Assembly: GCA_023935145.1 (NCBI GenBank)
Contig: CM043698.1
Span: 142,431,001 to 142,495,000 of the forward strand
From: Bretschneidera sinensis
Lineage: Eukaryota > Streptophyta > Magnoliopsida > Brassicales > Akaniaceae
DNA length: 64,000 bases
Direction: 5' to 3'
Of the stretch, positions 25,185 to 36,059 are shown piece by piece. Position 1 is the stretch's first letter. Each line of letters begins with the position of its first letter. The position numbers and the translations under genes are program-made. A model generated the notes under the pieces. That model made no database searches, had not been told where the DNA came from, and saw nothing but the letters and a program-made list of their open reading frames with translations.

Positions 25185-26381
25185 ATGTCCACATCCCAAT
25201 CTCAAAAAGGGAAAGAGAAGGCTAGCCCTTCTAAACCTCAACAGCTGTCCGACTATTATACGTCCCCCAGAAAACATGCAAGACCTCCAATGGCACCTAT
25301 TACCCCACAAAAAGCCAATAGATTTTCCCCACTGGAAGATCTACAAGCCTTTCCAGAATTATCACAACACCCTTCTTATTCCCAAATATTATCATCTCAA
25401 CCAAAAAGTCCTCCTACCCAATACTTTGAAAAACCTAACCAAGAATTTATCCGCAGTACAACTCTTCCTATTCCTTCTAATGATAATGACCAAAACAAAA
25501 TTTTACAATGGTTATATTCTAACAAGATTTTTCCTGCAGGTTTTCAATACATTCCAGATGATATTCATAAAACTCAAAGGTTTTATGAATTGATATTAAT
25601 TGATACTTAATCCGTAGAAATAACCCATACTCATGATCCCTTAGACCCTTCCAGAATCATTTACTCCAAATGTAAAATCCAGAAAGTCATTAATCTTGAC
25701 CATATTCCAGATCACTATTTACTAAGACCATTTTCTATTTCCTTCGTACCTCCCACTTATACTTATCATGATTACCAAATGGCCTGGTTCAACATGTTCT
25801 TCATAAAACCCAAATCCCATTCATGGTTTATCTTTTTTGACAAGAAAGTTTGCTTTGAATTTCCAACATGGTTCTTTGACTGGTGGTCCTTCTTTGGATC
25901 CCATTCAATTATTTTCCCAGAAAAAACCCAAGAATCACTTCATTATTTCATATCTCACATCTCAGATAACAAACCCTATGCTCATGAACTCTTATTTGTG
26001 GCCATGTTTGCCATCCCATGGATATTCGCCTGGGATTATGCCATCACTCCATCCCATTTGGGACTCCATGCTTTAAAAAGGACTTTCAAAATAAAATGGT
26101 GGTTAAAACATGATTGTTCTTATTCTGATATCACCACCATCAAAACTTGGTTTCATGATAATCCTTTGCACCTCAAAAAGATATCAAGAACCCCATCTGT
26201 CTCAAGTTCATCCAAAAAAGAAAGAAGGAGAAAGCTTCTAGAAGAGTTATCACAAATTTCAGACTCAGAGAAAAGCGATCATGACAGCTCCCAATCTCTT
26301 CCTCTCGCCCCTGACTTCTGGGCCCAAGATCCTTATGCAGATTTAGATTATGATCTCGCCAGCATTAAAGGTCCTCATTAG
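25185..26381 (+). pseudogene. viral ORF2, unknown function
   Basis: A 398-codon frame starting MSTSQSQKGKEKASPSKPQQ, eleven bases after the RNase H frame closes. It is interrupted by one TAA at 25608, where the inverted copy has a sense codon. The N-terminal third is rich in S, P, Q and K and looks disordered. The middle, about residues 190-300, is rich in aromatic residues (HSWFIFFDKK, FPTWFFDWWSFFG). The tail has a basic cluster (KKERRRKLLEEL) followed by acidic serine-rich sequence. I see no enzyme motif, signal peptide or clear membrane span. Florendoviruses carry an ORF2 of unknown role at this place; I do not assign a function. Confidence 0.75.
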
Positions 26382-26880
26382 ATCCTGACAAAAAGAAAAA
26401 GGTGAAGTCAAAAAAGCAAAAGCATCTTTGCCGACACAAAATGACAAGTAATATCTGCCAGTACAAAAGTAAAATTTATTCGTTGTCAGAGCAAAAGCAA
26501 AATCCATCAGTCGCCGACGCAAAACGACAAAAAGAAATATCATCCAACGCAAAAGCAGCAAGATTCTCAGCTGGTTAAAGATAAAGCATCCACAGTAGCA
26601 AGACAGCTCAGCTAGCTTTACCGGATCAAGACAAAGAATGACAACTCAGCTCCAATAATGCAGAAGACCAAGACTAAGTTGTATATAAATAGGTTTTGTA
26701 AATCTGCCAGAGGCAGAGTTTTTCTTAGAGTTTCTTTTTCAGAGTTTTATTTCGAGTGTTCTTAAGCTTACTTTGTAAACACGAGTGAAAAAGTGAATTA
26801 TTCACAAAGTGTGCTCAACTCTGTAAAGCACTGTAAGATTCTCTCTCTGTAACTCAATCCCATTCATCATCTGTTTCAGG
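26382..26880 (+). promoter_or_regulatory. viral intergenic region with pregenomic RNA promoter
   Basis: Non-coding region between ORF2 and ORF1. It has a TATA box (TATATAAAT, 26682-26690), A/C-rich direct repeats with gcaaaagcaaaa-like units at 26400-26570 and hairpin-forming sequence at 26760-26840. The start of the pregenomic RNA would lie near 26715. I did not find a clear tRNA-Met primer site in this stretch. A pyrimidine-rich ctgtttcag at its end resembles a splice acceptor. Confidence 0.65.
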
Positions 26881-27498
26881 ATCCAACCCTTATTCTCCTC
26901 CACATGATTATCCCACTGATAATCATGACCCAAATTATACCATAAACAGTCAAGAAATAAACATTGCCAAAGTAGAACAAGATTTATTGAACTGGCATAT
27001 ACCCAGTCAAAAAATCAATAGGATTTACCAAATAGGTAGCTTCGACTTTAGGTCAGACTACTCCATTAAAACAACTGAGCAAACCTTTAGCATAAGTAAA
27101 GAAAATGAAAGTATTAAATTATTGTCTTTACCTGCTATGAGAAAACATAGGCAAGAAGGTTTTAAATTCATGCATCTAGGATTAGTCCAGATAGCTATTA
27201 AACCATTACATCGTCTAGGAATAGACACTCCCATATTAATGATGCTTAGAGATGCTAGGCATAATAATTTTCAGAACTCATTATTATCTCTTGTAGCTTC
27301 CAATATTCATAATGGTCCTGTTTATTTTAATTGTTATCCAAATTTTTCAGTAGATTTGTATGATCCAAATCTTATTGATATTCTTACTTTGGATATACAA
27401 TTACAAGGATTAGAATTAAAAACATGAACTAGAAACCTGAATATGATTTATAAAATATATTATAAAGTTATGACAACTAAGTTATGACAACTAAATTA
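26881..27498 (+). pseudogene. viral movement protein, N-terminal part of ORF1
   Basis: The frame is open from about 26840 to 27427 but no ATG precedes the conserved domain, which suggests a mutated start, a non-AUG start or a spliced leader. The domain is of the 30K superfamily that opens plasmodesmata for cell-to-cell spread: HLGLVQIAIKPLHRLG, then MMLRDARH, then GPVYFNCYPNFSVDL. A TGA at 27425 and another near 27484 break the C-terminal part of the domain, which still reads YKIYYKVMTT. The sequence ends where the inverted copy begins, so the rest of ORF1 is not contiguous here; it lies at 20416 onward because of the permutation. Confidence 0.85.
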
Positions 27499-29775
27499 TA
27501 AATCCTGAAACAGATGATGAATGGGATTGAGTTACAGAGAGAGAATCTTACAGTGCTTTACAGAGTTGAGCACACTTTGTGAATAATTCACTTTTTCACT
27601 CGTGTTTACAAAGTAAGCTTAAGAACACTCGAAATAAAACTCTGAAAAAGAAACTCTAAGAAAAACTCTGCCTCTGGCAGATTTACAAAACCTATTTATA
27701 TACAACTTAGTCTTGGTCTTCTGCATTATTGGAGCTGAGTTGTCATTATTTGTCTTGATCCGGTAAAGCTAGCTAAGCTGTCTTGCTACTTTGGATGCTT
27801 TATCTTTAACCGGCTGAGAATCTTGCTGCTTTTGCGCTGGCTGATATTTCTTTTTGTCGTTTTGCGTCGGCGACTGATGAATTTTGCTTTTGCTCTGACA
27901 ACGGATAAATTTTACTTTTGTGCTGGCAGATATTACTTGTCATTTTGTGTCGGCAAAGATGCTTTTGCTTTTTTGACTTCACCTTTTTCTTTTTGTCAGG
28001 ATCTAATGAGGACCTTTAATGCTGGCGAGATCATAATCTAAATCTACATAAGGATCTTGGGCCCAGAAGTCAGGGGCGAGAGGAAGAGATTGGGAGCTGT
28101 CATGATCGCTTTTCTCTGAGTTTGAAATTTGTGATAACTCTTCGAGAAGCTTTCTCCTTCTTTCTTTTTTGGATGAACTTGAGACAGATGGGGTTCTTGA
28201 TATCTTTTTGAGGTGCAAAGGATTATCATGAAACCAAGTTTTGATGGTGGTGATATCAGCACCATTTTATTTTGAAAGTCCTTTTTAAAGCATGGACTCC
28301 CAAATGGGATGGAGTGATGGCATAATCCCAGGCGAATATCCATGGGATGGCAAACATGGTCACAAATTAGAGTTCATGAGCATAGGGTTTGTTATCTGAG
28401 ATGTGAGATATGAAATAATGAAGTGATTCTTGGGTTTTTTCTGGGAAAATAATTGAATGGGATCCAAAGAAGGACCACCAGTCAAAGAACCATGTTGGAA
28501 ATTCAAAGCGAACTTTCTTGTCAAAAAAGATAAACCATGAATGGGATTTGGGTTTTATGAAGAACATGTTGAACCAGGCCATTTGGTAATCATGATAAGT
28601 ATAAGTGGGAGGTACGAAGGAAATAGAAAATGGTCTTGGTAAATAGTGATCTGGAATATGGTCAGGATTAATGACTTTCTGGATTGTACATTTAGAGTAA
28701 ATGATTCTGGAAGGGTCTAAGGGATCATGAGTATAGGTTATTTCTACGGATTTCGTATCAATTAATATTAATTCATAAAACCTTTGTGTTTTATGAATAT
28801 CATCTGGAATGTATTGAAAACCTGTAGGAAAAATCTTGTTAGAATATAACCATTGTAAAATTTTGTTTTGGTCATTATCATTAGAAGGAATAGGAAGAGT
28901 TGTACTGCGGATAAATTCTTGGTTAGCCTTTTCAAAGTATTGGGTAGGAGGACTTTTTGGTTGAGATGATAATATTTGGGAATAAAAAGGGTGTTGTGGT
29001 AATTCTGGAAAGGCTTGTAGATCTTCCAGTGGGGAAAATCTATTGGCTTTTTGTGGGGTAATAGGTGCCATTGGAGGTCTTGCATGTTTTCTGGGGGACG
29101 TATAATAGTCAGACAGCTGTTGAGGTTTAGAAGGGCTAGCCTTCTCTTTCCCTTTTTGAGATTGGGATGTGGACATCTTCTTTTTTGTCCTGTAAAAATT
29201 CCCGAGTAAGAAAATCAGGAAGGGAATTATGCTCTCCTTTAATATATTCTATTTGGAAATTAAAGACACTTAATATTGCTTGCCATCTTGCAAAGATTTG
29301 TTTTGAAACAAGATTTTGAACATCTTTTTGTAAAACTTCTTTTGCTGATTTGCAATCGATGCGTAATAAAAACGATTTTCCATATAAATCATCTCGGAAT
29401 TTAGATATGCATAAAACGATTGATAAAACTTCTTTTTTAATAGTTGAATAATTTTTTTGAGCTCCAAGCCATATACCGGAATGATACCGAACAACTTGTT
29501 CAACAGTTTGACCTGGAAGAATTTGTTTAGAATACCACCATATCCTGTGTTGGATGCATCAGTCTCAATTACAATTTGAGCTGAAGGAGACAGGATACCT
29601 AAACATGGAAGACTAATAACTTTTGTTTTAATGAGTTTGACTACTTCTGTATGAAGAGAGGACCAAGGTTCTGGGTTCTTACGAAGCCTTTTATATAAAG
29701 GTTCGTATAATTGTCTCATGTGAGGAAAAAAATCTGAAATATAATTAAGACATCCTAAAAATCTTTGTAATTGGG
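27499..29775 (-). pseudogene. inverted partial viral copy: RNase H, ORF2, promoter region
   Basis: This is the reverse complement of about 24590-26882. From high to low coordinates it holds RNase H (29719 to about 29180), ORF2 (29176-28003) and the intergenic region, whose TATA box at 27692-27702 points left. Compared with the forward copy it keeps sense codons at the two places where that copy has private stops. It has its own damage: a one-base loss in RNase H near 29530, a stop in ORF2 near 28365 and a loss of about 25 bases near 28260. With the forward copy it forms an inverted repeat of about 2.28 kb around a 616-base spacer. Confidence 0.92.
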
Positions 29776-31277
29776 TTATAATCTTGAGTAATGATTGCTA
29801 GTCATTTCTTTCAAAGATCTCAAAAAGCACTAAAAAAAACTTATGAAATCGTTTGAGAATTTGAGTTGTAATTACCGTTTAAATTTTCAGAATTTATAGA
29901 AGTAATATTTGATGAATGTTTAAATAGCATTGTTCTTTAATGTCTTACTGAAAAATTTAGGTATTGATTGGCCTAGCGTTTTGAATAATGTTTTTAGGAA
30001 GAATTAGATACTGAAAAAATAGATTTTATGAAATTGAAGCAGTTATTTTACCAAAAAAATTGTTTTGATATCTTTTTTAGTTTTTAATTTTAAACAATCA
30101 AGCCAAACGATATTTTATTAGAATATGTTTAGTCTAACATTGAAAACCGTATATGGTTTATAAATGATTTTTGAAACTATTAGAGTTATAACTCTTTAAT
30201 GACTGATAAAATAACAATAAAAGTAATTTTTCTAAATTTAAAAAACAATTTCATAAATTTCTTAATTTAATTTTGATTTATAAAAAATATAAATTATTTC
30301 ATAAACTGGATCATAAATAGATAAACTGGATCATAAATAGATAAAAAACCATGCACAGGCAGTGAATATCAAAGCTCCATTCTTGATTGAAGCAAAACCC
30401 AACAGTACTACAGGTTTTATGAGATAAATGCAAATAAAAGATTTCTGTTTATCATGCATACTATACATTGTATATAATTTAAACCCATTCTCTGTTGAAG
30501 CACAGATTACTCAAGGCACAAAATCTCCCAGGCACACTCCCACCAGAACTGGTAAGGCTTCCTTTCCTCCAAGGACTGTAAGTATTTTACTTGTCATACT
30601 TTTCATGCCAATTTTGTCCCTTTTCATTTCCAGTATTACCCTTTTAAAAGTTGAAATTCTGTTTTTTTCTTCTTTCCCTTTTTCTTCTATGAACAAATTA
30701 ACTTGACTGTCCATCTTCACACAGTGACCTCACCATAAACTATCTCAACGGTACCATTCCGCCAGAATGGGGCTCCATGCAACTAGTCAACATGTATGCG
30801 TATTTATATGTACTTGAATATATATGCACATATATTGTCTGTGTAAATGAGCATAAAATTCATGGATTAAGCATTGTTGCTTATTTTCTTTTGTCATTTT
30901 TGCTGGTGAAATTAACATATGGATATTAATATATTATGCATTGCAGTTCCGTTCCAGGAAACCGGTTAACAGGTTCAATTCCAAAAGAGCTAGCAAACAT
31001 TTCCACTCTTATCAGTTTGTGAGTTCTTTATAAACCAATTTTTCCTCTATTTTTTGTGGTCATTTCAATTTGTGTAGAGAGATGTTTATAACTATGTTCT
31101 TATGAATTGATTCAAAATTGTGTATTGATAATTTTATAGTAGTGCGGATTTCAATAAGCTTTCAGGGGATTTGCCTCCAGAGCTTGGGAATCTACCCGTT
31201 ATAGAGAGAATCTAAGACCATTATTCAAGTTTTTATGATCCTTGCAAATCCTTACTAACAAAATATAGTTTTCCCCT

Positions 31278-32355
31278 TGTAGACCGAGGTTTCAACCCAA
31301 GAGAGGGGTGAATTGGGTTTTTAAAAACTTTTACGGAATAAATACAAGTTTATAAAGACATATAACCAACAAGCAATTAAACAAGTAATATGTTGTAAAT
31401 AAAGAGTTTAAGGAGTAGAGAATACAAACTCAGTTTATAGTGGTTCGACAATATCGGATTCGTTCCGACCCTACGTCTACTCTCTTCAAGGAACCTCCTT
31501 GAAGTAATCCATTAAGAAACTTAGTCGTGCAACTTCACGGGTGTTGCACAAACCGAACACAAGCAACTTACGGGTGTTGCTCAAACTGTACAATCCCCTT
31601 CCTCTCAGAAGTAATCCCTTTACAATTAATGCTGTAAAGTAAGTGGTAGAGAGACAGCAAATGAAAGCTTATACAATTGAATAATGTCTCTTTTTCAAAG
31701 TAAAGCTTGAAGAATGGCTCAGCATGAATATTTCAAAGCTTTTTGAGTTTCAAAGAGTAAATGACTTGATTGTGTGTGTTCTTCTCTTTTTGAATGTCTC
31801 AACATCTCTATGAATACTCAATAGAGTGGGTTTATATAGCCATGTATTAATATGACCGTTAGACTTTAATTTGAAATGATTGTGCCTTTAAATTCTCAGA
31901 TTTCGAGTCCTAAAGGTCATATTTTTTGAACTACCAGTCGACTAGGTCTTCTTAAAAAATCTCATTTTTAAGGCTACTAGGGTACCAGTCAACTGGGGAC
32001 TGTCTGTCCATTTTACCAGTCGACTGGTATATGTACCCAGTCGACTGGGTTACCCAGTTTTTCTGTTTCAAAAAGTGTTTAACTTAAAACAGTTTGTTTA
32101 AAAAGTTCTGTTTAAAAACCTTTTATGTGCGAGCCATCGGACAAGCTTTTCAATATACAAGTGAGACTTACACTTTATTCTAATACCTTAGACCTATACT
32201 AGTTCTTGCATCTTTACTTGAAAGTTTGATTCGGTTTGAGTTCTTGCACCTTGATCCTTGGTTGAATGCTTTTGTTGCTTACTACACTTAGATTGCACTG
32301 TTAGTTTAATCACAGTTGTGTTTTGTCATCATTAAAATATAGGTGAGGGTCAACA
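31278..32355. mobile_element. solo LTR with repeated GTCGAC palindromes
   Basis: A 1078-base insertion present only in the left arm. It begins tgtagacc and ends gtcaaca, with flanking cccct (31273-31277) and cccat (32356-32360), a target duplication with one mismatch. No internal coding region exists, so it is read as a solo LTR formed by LTR recombination. At 31936-32055 it carries four copies of a CCAGTCGACTGG-like motif. Confidence 0.7.
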
Positions 32356-35300
32356 CCCATCTCTTTTTTTCCTCTTTCTTTGGTATGAATTTTTAATGTT
32401 TTGTTTCATTTAATGTTCTTTTATTTAAAAGGGTTTTAAAGATACACATTGATATTCTGATTGCTTGAATTTATTTGTTTATATTTTTGTTGTTTATGTT
32501 GATGTTGTAGGCTGCTAACCTCAAATAGTCTTAGCGGGGAAGTCCCTGAAACATTTGCTAAGCTGACTTCATTGAAGGAGTTGTAAGCATTTTAGTCATG
32601 TTTCATTAAGCTCATATTAATTACTGTTTATCGCCTTTGAGGTTGATCAATTATTTTTTCAAACATTATGCAGTTAGATCAGTGACAACCACTTTACGTT
32701 CAGCCTAGTGGTATTGCGGCTCTTGAAAAATTAACTGATCTGTAAGTATGATTTTTTTAGATTCTAATTAATTTCGTGTGGGTTTTCAATTAATATTGTA
32801 CCTTGTATTGGTTGAATGTGATATATGCAGGAGAATTAGTGATTTAAATGGAACTGAAGCTACCTTTCCGCAACTTAACAACATGAAAAAGATGAATACA
32901 CTGTGAGTAAAATGTTTACGCGATATTGAACTTAATGTATATAAAGTGGCAATACCTTCCTCCTTTTTCCTTTTTTTTTGGCAACTCAAACTGTATGTCA
33001 TTTGTTTGTGTTACAGTATTCTTAGGAGTTGTAATATCATCACGCGTGTATATCTTTGGGAAATGAGAGAATTAAAGAACTTGTTAGTACAGACTTGTTG
33101 TCCTCATCGCCTCCCTCTTTAATGGAGAGAAAATGTCGTGATACCATTTGAAGGATCACCTAGTATCCTTTCATAGCTCAGTTTTCATTATCTTATATTG
33201 ATGGAATAAACTCGGTTAGGGTTATTTCATGATATTAACTCTGTTGTTAGAGAATATGAGAAATAAAGGAACCTCAAGAGATGTGTTTGTCACACATGTA
33301 AAACTGGTGCTGAAATATTGACACTTGAAAGTAGTTTTTTTTTTTCTTTCTAATGGTTGGTTGCAATGAGCTAGCTCTCTCTGATCCCCTATCCCCAAAC
33401 CCCATGTGAAGGTGAAGGCCGGATTTGATCCCAAGTCTTTAGTACAACCCTTAAATGACTATACCAATTAAGCTAGTTGGCACCTTATACTTTGTATGGT
33501 TTAGACATTGTCTCTTACACTCTTTTGTGGCAAAGACAACTTTTTTTTTTCGGTCTTTTTGATTGCATAGTTCACTATGATGTTTGAAAGCTTTTTGGTT
33601 GTCTACCATTCATCCTGAATTAAACAAGTTGTGGAAATAAATACTTTGTTGTTTTTTAATGTTTTGTTTATAAATTCACTTGCAGAGACCTCAGCTTTAA
33701 CAAACTGAGTGGAGAAATTCCAAGCAATTATATTGTTCTGAGTAGGGTGGTTTATATGTAAGCATCTGGTTTGTGTGTGTAAATTTTCTTACAATAAAAT
33801 GCATAAATCCATTTTTCGAGAGCTAGGGAACAGTGTACAAGCTCATGTAATAGATGGACTTGTTAATTAGCAAGAAATAAAATAAAGGACCATCATAATG
33901 GCCCAAACAAGCGGACAATATTAAAAGCCACTGTGTTCAAATTGTGGTTTCAACATTGCAGTATTCGAAGTATTAAAGTTGTGTGATGGATGATGGGAAA
34001 CCTTCTCTAATTTAAAATTATACATAAACAAAGCAAAAAAATACATAAACTAATTAGTTATCAGTACTGAACTCTGATATCCAGAGATCATTGTGACATT
34101 GAACTTAAAGTCGCATGCATAAATAGTATTAAATCTAAGGTGTTAAACTGAAATATATAGCTGTGTTTGTTGTATTTCTGTTTATTCAGTTACCGTGCTA
34201 AAAATTAACATAATCGTTTAGATTCCTTGCTAAGGTTCGTTTTGCTGAAAGCACCAAAATTGTATTGATTTTATATGACTTTTCAGATATTTAACTGGAA
34301 ACTTGCTAACTGGACCGATATCTCCTTGGGTGCTAGTAAAAGGTAACAACCTGTAAGCTTCTCTTTTCTTTGAAGTGCTTTATACAATTTGAAAATTAAT
34401 TATAGTAAGCCTCAATTACAAGATGAATAACCATCTATACAATTACAGTAGTTGTGCACTCCTACTTTGTTCAACTTTGAACAAGTTTTCTTTTCAATAA
34501 TCTGGTTTTTAATGGACTGTCTTTGGCTATAACTTCTGGTCATATAAAAATCTGACTGCATGCTAAAATATCAGTTCTGCTGCTGAAATGCAATTGATTG
34601 GAAGATTTGTAGAAAAATTTAATAAAACTTAAGTTAAATGAATACTTAGCTTGTGTATATGCATGGAAAAACTGAAATGTTTGTTTTATAGCTTGATCAA
34701 ACTTGTGAGATAGTTTATGAATCATCAGAGTGAAAATGCGGATCTTTTCTTCTTTCCCTTTTCCATAAATAAAGTATGAATAAAACTAGATATTAAGTTT
34801 ATGTAACTAAAGAAAAATGAAGAGGGGAAAACAAATCCAAACCTTTCCCAGAACAGAGATATCAAAGATAGTCAATTCGCATTGTACAGCCTGAAGCACA
34901 TAGAATTTCTTGTCTTGGATTAATCAGAATTATGCCTGGAACAGTTTATATAAAAACTAATTTTTTTCCCAAATATATAACGAGCAATGTGTGAGACATT
35001 TTTTATGCTTTTCCTGCTCATTAAATGATTTGGAAGATGATGAACAAAACTTTCATGTGCAGTGATCTTACATATAACAACTTTACAACCGGAAGCTCAC
35101 GCTCATCAATTTGTCATCATCGGACTGTGTAAGAATGCTGTTATCTAACTTGTATATGCGCGCGTGTCTGTGTGTAACTTTAGTATACTGACTGAACTTT
35201 ATGCTTTGTATTCCTTTCTACAGAAACTTATTTGCAAGCTCTTCAAATCGCAATAACTCGTAAGTTCTATATTAGTTCATAATCTTAATGGAACTAAGTT

Positions 35301-35682
35301 TTATTTTCACATTTGATTCATCAAACAACTATTTTCCATTTAATATTAAATTTCTGTTTTTTGGCTTTGTTTTATGTTCTTGTCATCTATAACAAACTCA
35401 ATTACGATGTCACAATGCTGATTTGTTTAGTATTTTGCATTGCTGTCAATGGAATCATTTCATATTTGAGAAGCTTTCAATCTCTAAAATGTAAGTTGAA
35501 ACGTCATTTGTTTTTCAGATTTTGTTTTTAAGCTTAAAAACAAAACACAAATAGGTAGGTTATATAATAACATTCTTAATTCTCAGGTGTTTTGTCATTG
35601 TCAAGTTAAAGAGTAGTGTTTCTTTTTCCTTTTGTGAAAATTGAATTCAGTAGTTACTAATCTGTTATTGCTTTCAATCCAG

Positions 35683-36059
35683 CATTTTATGATCTCCATA
35701 TAAATTGTGGTGAGAGAGCAGTAACTGTTAATAACACGACATATGAAGATGACACTGATGTAGCTGGACCTTCAAGATTTTTCCAGAGTAGAACTAATTG
35801 GGCATTTAGCAGCACTGGTAACTTCTTGGATGATGACTTCGAAACAGATACCTATATTGGGACGAATACATCTACGCTCTCTACGAGTGATTCTCAACTT
35901 TACATGAAAGCATGCCTTTCTGCCATCTCTCTAACTTATTATGTGTTTTGTCTTGGAAATGGAAACTACACGGTAAATCTCCACTTCGCAGAGATAATGT
36001 TTACCGATGACAAAACTTATAGCAGCCTCGGGAGCCGCTTATTTGATATTTATGTTAAG
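35683..36059 (+). pseudogene. malectin-domain exon of the receptor kinase
   Basis: Open for about 125 codons with acceptor (tccag) and donor (aag/gtattt). It reads LHINCGGE-like LHINCGERAVTVN, then TYEDDTDVAGPSRFFQSRTN and GNGNYTVNLHFAEIMFTDD, diagnostic for the extracellular malectin domain of LRR-VIII kinases, which is thought to bind carbohydrate. It lies in the palindrome loop and is single-copy in this window. Homology to a full gene stops soon after the donor, at the turning point near 36107. Confidence 0.9.

Larger units (their letters stand above)
20416..29775 (+). mobile_element. endogenous pararetrovirus (Caulimoviridae, florendovirus-like)
   Basis: A 9.36-kb insertion in the left palindrome arm; the right arm keeps the empty site near 44243-44256. 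There are no LTRs. Encoded modules are a 30K-type movement protein, a coat protein with CCHC knuckle, aspartic protease, reverse transcriptase, RNase H and a second downstream ORF of unknown role. There is no integrase. Movement-protein-first ORF1 plus a distal ORF2 matches florendoviruses as I know them; genus assignment is an inference. The genome is circularly permuted: it starts inside ORF1 and ends with the ORF1 start. A partial copy then follows in inverted orientation from 27499. The copies look about 98 percent identical by eye. The frames are broken in several places. Confidence 0.92.
19873..33944 (+). repeat. left arm of a giant palindrome
   Basis: This stretch aligns with the reverse complement of 36107-45348 once its private insertions, the pararetrovirus 20416-29775 and the solo LTR 31278-32355, are set aside. 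Matching landmarks are 20260-20415 with 44397-44257, the intron upstream of exon 1 at 30300-30480 with 43790-43620, the LRR exons, and the inner edge with ggaccatcataatggcc at 33889 and its complement near 36150. Homology stops at about 33944 on this side. Confidence 0.92.
30508..36059 (+). pseudogene. LRR-malectin receptor-like kinase, ectodomain exons (left copy plus loop)
   Basis: Exons of 66-72 bases, each one leucine-rich repeat, are typical of LRR-VIII (LRR-malectin) plant receptor kinases that act at the plasma membrane. Exons seen: 30508-30577, 30725-30793, 30947-31018, 31143-31211, 32511-32582, 32674-32741, 32831-32902, 33017-33082, 33686-33757, 34287-34352, 35063-35128, 35224-35259, about 35446-35490, and the malectin exon 35683-36059. 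Typical repeats read [14 protein letters not shown] and NRLTGSIPKELANIS. Damage: the donor after 31211 is CT instead of GT; the exon at 32674 fuses two exons through an internal deletion and has stops; the 33017 exon lost several codons. No signal peptide exon, transmembrane segment or kinase domain is present, because the palindrome turns back after the malectin exon. Product identity is clear, function excluded. Confidence 0.88.

Noticed and set aside
26700..26880. A tRNA-Met primer site for the pararetrovirus
   Set aside because: I searched by eye for TGGTATCAGAGC-like sequence in the leader and found none convincing; it may be mutated or lie in the missing part.
30508..36059. A functional LRR receptor kinase
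   Set aside because: Signal peptide, membrane segment and kinase are absent, one splice donor is lost and several exons have stops or deletions.
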